Source of the DNA: Alicyclobacillus pomorum DSM 14955
Lineage (GTDB): Bacteria; Bacillota; Bacilli; Alicyclobacillales; Alicyclobacillaceae
Length of the DNA stretch: 64,000 bases
Assembly (NCBI RefSeq): GCF_000472905.1
Contig: NZ_AXAR01000001.1
Span: 1 to 64,000, forward strand
Direction: 5' to 3'
Shown here one piece after another: positions 60,882 through 64,000 of the stretch. Under the pieces are notes generated by a model. The model was not told the DNA's origin, did no database searches, and was given only the letters and a program-made list of their open reading frames with translations. The stretch's first letter is position 1, and each line of letters begins with the position of its first letter. Made by a program: the position numbers and the translations under genes.

Positions 60882-60933
60882 AGCGATTTGCAAAATAACG
60901 ACGAACCACGCTAAAGGAAATTTGCAAATCGCT
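60882..60933 (-). repeat. 52-bp inverted-repeat element, second copy (AGCGATTTGCAAAAT family)
   Basis: The arms at 60882-60896 and 60919-60933 are complementary with one mismatch and flank a 22-nt centre. Read on the minus strand, the whole element aligns without gaps to 49245-49296 with 45 of 52 identities, and the centre keeps AGCGT and CGTCGT. It lies between the divergent VOC and EamA-like genes. Confidence 0.85.
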
Positions 60934-61115
60934 CATTTTCACGACAACTAGTATACCCTAGCATCGGACAGAGTTTCTCGCCTTTGCCTTACTCATCGGT
61001 CTGTTTGTCGGAAGTTTAAAACCTCATTGAGCTCGAAAAGGTCAGTATACACTCCTATCACAGTGACATATTGTGCGAGTATGATGGATCTGACTGATCC
61101 GCGGGGAGGTGTATC

Positions 61116-62090
61116 ATGAAGCCCATCGTACTCGGCGTTCTGTCATCCTTCTTTTTTGCGTTCACCTTTGTCCTGAATCGCATGATGAGTGTTCACGGAG
61201 GGAGCTGGCTGTGGAGCGCTTCCCTGCGCTACCTGTTTATGCTTCCGTTTTTGTTGGCCATTGTGGCGATGAGAGGGAATCTCTGGTCGTTGTTCGCCCA
61301 AATGCGCGAACGTCCGTGGGCATGGCTTTTGTGGAGCACGGTCGGGTTTGGGTTGTTCTATGGTCCTCTGTGCATGGCAGCTTTGTACAGCCCCGCCTGG
61401 TTGGTGGCAGCCACTTGGCAATGTACCATTGTTGCCGGGTCGCTGCTCGTTCCCTTGTTCCATGAACATCTGGAGACTCGGACGGGCGTCGTCAAAGTCC
61501 GTAAACGGATTCCCTTGAAAGGGCTGGCGGTGTCGTCCATTATTCTCGTCGGCATCGTCCTCGTCGAAGTGCAGCAGGCTGGTGAAGTGCCGTGGCGCGA
61601 CCTGCTTCTCGGAGGCGTGCCGGTTCTTGTCGCGGCCTTCGCGTATCCTCTTGGCAATCGTAAAATGATGGAGTTATGTAGTGGCCGTGTAGACACGGTG
61701 CAACGTGTGCTGGGCATGACACTGGCAAGTTTGCCACTGTGGCTGATTCTCGGGCTGTACGCGCTATTCCGAGTCGGGCCCTCGGGCATCGGCCAGACGA
61801 CACAATCCCTCGTGGTTGCAGTATTTTCCGGCGTGATTGCGACCATCCTGTTCTTTTACGCGACCGACCTCACGAAAGGCAACGTTCATCAATTGGCCGC
61901 AGTAGAAGCGACGCAATCGGGCGAAGTTGTTTTCGCGCTGATGGGTGAACTGCTGTTATTGCCAGGCACGGCCGTGTCGGGCGTGGCCTTGGCAGGCATC
62001 GGCATTATCATTATTGGCATCGTGTTACATAGTTTTTCCTCAGTAAGACCGACGAAACATGAATCCACATCCGTTACCTCTCAGGGGTAG
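61116..62090 (+). CDS. EmrE-type multidrug resistance efflux transporter family protein
   Basis: 324 residues with about ten membrane helices. The start FFFAFTFVLNRMMSVHGGSWLWSASLRYLFMLPFLL and the AAFAYPLGNRKMMEL motif are typical of the large DMT subgroup annotated as multidrug resistance efflux (PF13536). The substrate is unknown. GGGGAGGTG precedes the ATG. Upstream lies the 52-bp repeat shared with the divergent VOC gene. Confidence 0.9.
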   Translation: MKPIVLGVLSSFFFAFTFVLNRMMSVHGGSWLWSASLRYLFMLPFLLAIVAMRGNLWSLFAQMRERPWAWLLWSTVGFGLFYGPLCMAALYSPAWLVAATWQCTIVAGSLLVPLFHEHLETRTGVVKVRKRIPLKGLAVSSIILVGIVLVEVQQAGEVPWRDLLLGGVPVLVAAFAYPLGNRKMMELCSGRVDTVQRVLGMTLASLPLWLILGLYALFRVGPSGIGQTTQSLVVAVFSGVIATILFFYATDLTKGNVHQLAAVEATQSGEVVFALMGELLLLPGTAVSGVALAGIGIIIIGIVLHSFSSVRPTKHESTSVTSQG

Positions 62091-62241
62091 TAGCTAGCAG
62101 ATCTCTGTGCACGAATCAATGTTTCGCGAATTCCATTGATTTCCGGGTCTATGCACGGTTACGATAGACTCGAAAACGACAGAAAAGCCGTATGATTATG
62201 CAAGTGTAGTTTGCTCATGTGAACATTGAAGGAGGCCCAAC

Positions 62242-63930
62242 ATGTCCACCATCTCAACCTCGTACTACCAACGCGGGATAGACGTCACCGATGCTGCTTC
62301 GGTAGAGGCAGAGCTGCAGTCTTTGCTGAAAACCCCGATTCATTCTGTCGGGGACCTGGAACAGTGGCTGAAGGCAGAGCTTGACCTCGGCAATCGGCTC
62401 GGTGAAGTCCTCATGGGGCATACCATAGACTTTTATCGGGACACCGAGAATGAAGAGAAGAAAGCGACGTATCTACACGACCAATCGGTTATCCAGCCTC
62501 TGTTGATGAAATACCAGGCGGAGATTGACCGGAAGTTTTGCGAAAGCCCGTTCATGAAGGAACTTGATGACCAGAAGTACGGTATGATGAAAAAGGTGCG
62601 CGCCACCAGCTTGGCGTTGTTCCGCGATGAAAACGTGCCACTTCAGGTCCGTGAACAGGAATTGGACACGGAATACAACGCCATCATGGGCGGCTTGTTG
62701 GTGGACCTGGATGGGGAACGGAAGCCGTTACCCGTCGTCCAAGCACTGTTGGACAGCCCTGACAGAGCGGTGCGTGAAAAGGCGTGGAAGGGCATTGCAG
62801 CGGCGTATGCGTCTGTGAAACCCGAATGCGATCGCATCATGAACGAACTGGTGCGTGTGAGACACCAGATGGCACACAATGCCGGATTCGAAAACTACCG
62901 CGACTACGTATTTCGGGAGAAGAACCGAGAGTACACACTGGATGATTGCCGCCGCTTCCACGCTGCAGTGGAGAAGTACGTCGTGCCAGTCTGGGACGAG
63001 GTTGCGGAAGATCTTCGCAAAACGTTGGGCGTAGACGTATATCGCCCGTGGGATCAGACCTCGTGCACCATACCCGCTGCTCCTTTCCAGGAAGTTGACG
63101 AGCTCATGGCTGGGGTTGAGACGATTCTGCGCAAGACAGACGAAGAATTTGGAGACATCTTCGCACAGATGCGAGACAACGGATTACTGGACCTTGAGGG
63201 ACGCAAAGGAAAAGCACCTGGCGGATTCAATGCTTCGCTCATGCTATCCCGGACCAGCTTTGTCTTCGCGAACTTCAGTCCGTCGTATTTTGCGGTGATT
63301 GCCTTAATTCACGAGATGGGCCACGCCATCAATGCGTGTTATCAACTCCGCAAAGAACCTCAATGGTTCCATCATCGATCCGAAATTGCTGAATTGTTTT
63401 CGCACAGCATGGAACTGCTGTGTCTCGATAAGTTGAACGAATTCTATCGAGATCCACAGCAGTACCGAGCGGCCGTGGGCGAACGCATACGCCGCAGCCT
63501 CAACATGCTGATGGGTCCGCTCGCAGGTGACTTGTTTCAGCACTGGATGTACGAGAATCCAGAACATACTGCAGAGGAACGAGATGCAGCGTATGCTGCC
63601 ATCATGAAGCGCTATTCTGCGCATCCGACCGACTGGTCTGGCTTTGAGAAGAATCTAGGGGCGCAATGGGTCGGATCGCTACATTACTTTGGCTATCCGT
63701 TCTACAACATCGAATACTCCATGGCGGAACTCGGCGCCCTTCAGTTGCTGCAGCAGTACCAGGGAGATCCGGCCAAGGCCGTGGCGAACTACAAGCGCGG
63801 GGCGGCTGCGGACTACAACCAGTCCATCGCGGACGTGTACGCGGAGACCGGCGTGAAATTCGACTTCTCCGACGAAGCCATCCGAAACACAGCGGAGTTC
63901 ATTCGTCACTTTTGGACATCGCTCGCATGA
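62242..63930 (+). CDS. M3-family oligoendopeptidase
   Basis: 562 residues of a zinc peptidase of the PepF/thimet type. HEMGH (residues 357-361) carries two zinc-binding histidines and the catalytic Glu, and the third zinc ligand is a Glu in SEIAELFSHSMELL (about 385). The C-terminal motif GSLHYFGYPFYNIEYSMAELGALQL is typical. It degrades peptides of about 5-20 residues in the cytoplasm. GAAGGAGG precedes the ATG. The last 70 bases of the window after it show no gene. Confidence 0.95.
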   Translation: MSTISTSYYQRGIDVTDAASVEAELQSLLKTPIHSVGDLEQWLKAELDLGNRLGEVLMGHTIDFYRDTENEEKKATYLHDQSVIQPLLMKYQAEIDRKFCESPFMKELDDQKYGMMKKVRATSLALFRDENVPLQVREQELDTEYNAIMGGLLVDLDGERKPLPVVQALLDSPDRAVREKAWKGIAAAYASVKPECDRIMNELVRVRHQMAHNAGFENYRDYVFREKNREYTLDDCRRFHAAVEKYVVPVWDEVAEDLRKTLGVDVYRPWDQTSCTIPAAPFQEVDELMAGVETILRKTDEEFGDIFAQMRDNGLLDLEGRKGKAPGGFNASLMLSRTSFVFANFSPSYFAVIALIHEMGHAINACYQLRKEPQWFHHRSEIAELFSHSMELLCLDKLNEFYRDPQQYRAAVGERIRRSLNMLMGPLAGDLFQHWMYENPEHTAEERDAAYAAIMKRYSAHPTDWSGFEKNLGAQWVGSLHYFGYPFYNIEYSMAELGALQLLQQYQGDPAKAVANYKRGAAADYNQSIADVYAETGVKFDFSDEAIRNTAEFIRHFWTSLA

Positions 63931-64000
63931 GTGATGTGAATTTGGTTTGGTTGACGTAAATGAGACGGGGCTATCCCTCAGTGCGTTAGGCACTTTTGGG

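Noticed and set aside
1-64000. CRISPR arrays, tRNA genes, prophage or toxin-antitoxin modules
   Set aside because: I saw no regular repeat-spacer array, no tRNA-like cloverleaf with TTCGA-type arms, and no recognisable phage or toxin genes in the window.

Overview
This 64 kb window is bacterial chromosome with mid-range GC and looks like a spore-forming Firmicute close to Alicyclobacillus, Effusibacillus or Tumebacillus. The pointers are the conserved sporulation block prkA-yhbH-spoVR, a kumamolisin-like sedolisin protease, a Bacillus-type mannitol operon (mtlA-mtlR-mtlF-mtlD), YwbE, YjbC and BmrC/BmrD homologues, strong AGGAGG ribosome binding sites with frequent GTG and TTG starts, and CcpA-type cre sites. 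The genus is inferred, not proven.

Layout. 1-250 is the tail of an rRNA operon: 23S-5S spacer hairpin, 5S rRNA and terminator. 0.4-8.3 kb has an SBF transporter, a remnant of a group II intron reverse transcriptase, convergent ppk1 and ppx, an acidic membrane-anchored protein of unknown function and a decayed sugar transporter. 8.4-16 kb has a flavin reductase, the mannitol PTS operon with a perfect cre site, an M20 peptidase and a 45-residue protein. 16.2-19.6 kb is an acyl-CoA dehydrogenase / CoA-transferase / IclR cluster. 19.7-24.2 kb is the sporulation-associated PrkA kinase block. 24.3-29.8 kb has small proteins, an aromatic-acid exporter-like protein, a frameshifted aminotransferase beside an RpiR-type regulator, a MltG/YceG-like membrane protein and an acetyltransferase. 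30-38.1 kb is one gene for a 2688-residue cyclic beta-glucan synthase-like enzyme. 38.2-49.2 kb is a set of single genes (phosphoglucomutase, aldehyde dehydrogenase, EcsC, drug/metabolite exporter, sedolisin, PadR regulator with a broken partner, YcnI). 49.3-64 kb has ABC transporters, a thioesterase, a BmrC/BmrD-like heterodimeric multidrug exporter behind an attenuator-like leader, an ABC-F protein, small conserved proteins, a truncated esterase, an exporter and an M3 oligopeptidase.

Two non-coding signals stand out. First, a short motif, AGCGATTTGCAAAAT, recurs at about nine intergenic loci in both orientations. At two places 11.6 kb apart it forms an inverted-repeat element of exactly 52 bp whose 22-nt centre is also conserved (45 of 52 positions identical by eye). 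I do not recognise this repeat family. Second, the bmrC/bmrD-like genes are preceded by a sigma-A-type promoter, a 29-codon open frame with a perfect Shine-Dalgarno, a 12-bp hairpin and an intrinsic terminator. This is the architecture expected for ribosome-mediated attenuation.

The window also shows gene decay: an MFS transporter (frameshift and stop), a hemL-like aminotransferase (two frameshifts), an apparent deletion fusion behind padR, a truncated esterase and an intron-RT fragment. Starts were moved from the longest open frame to the codon with a ribosome binding site wherever the sequence allowed.
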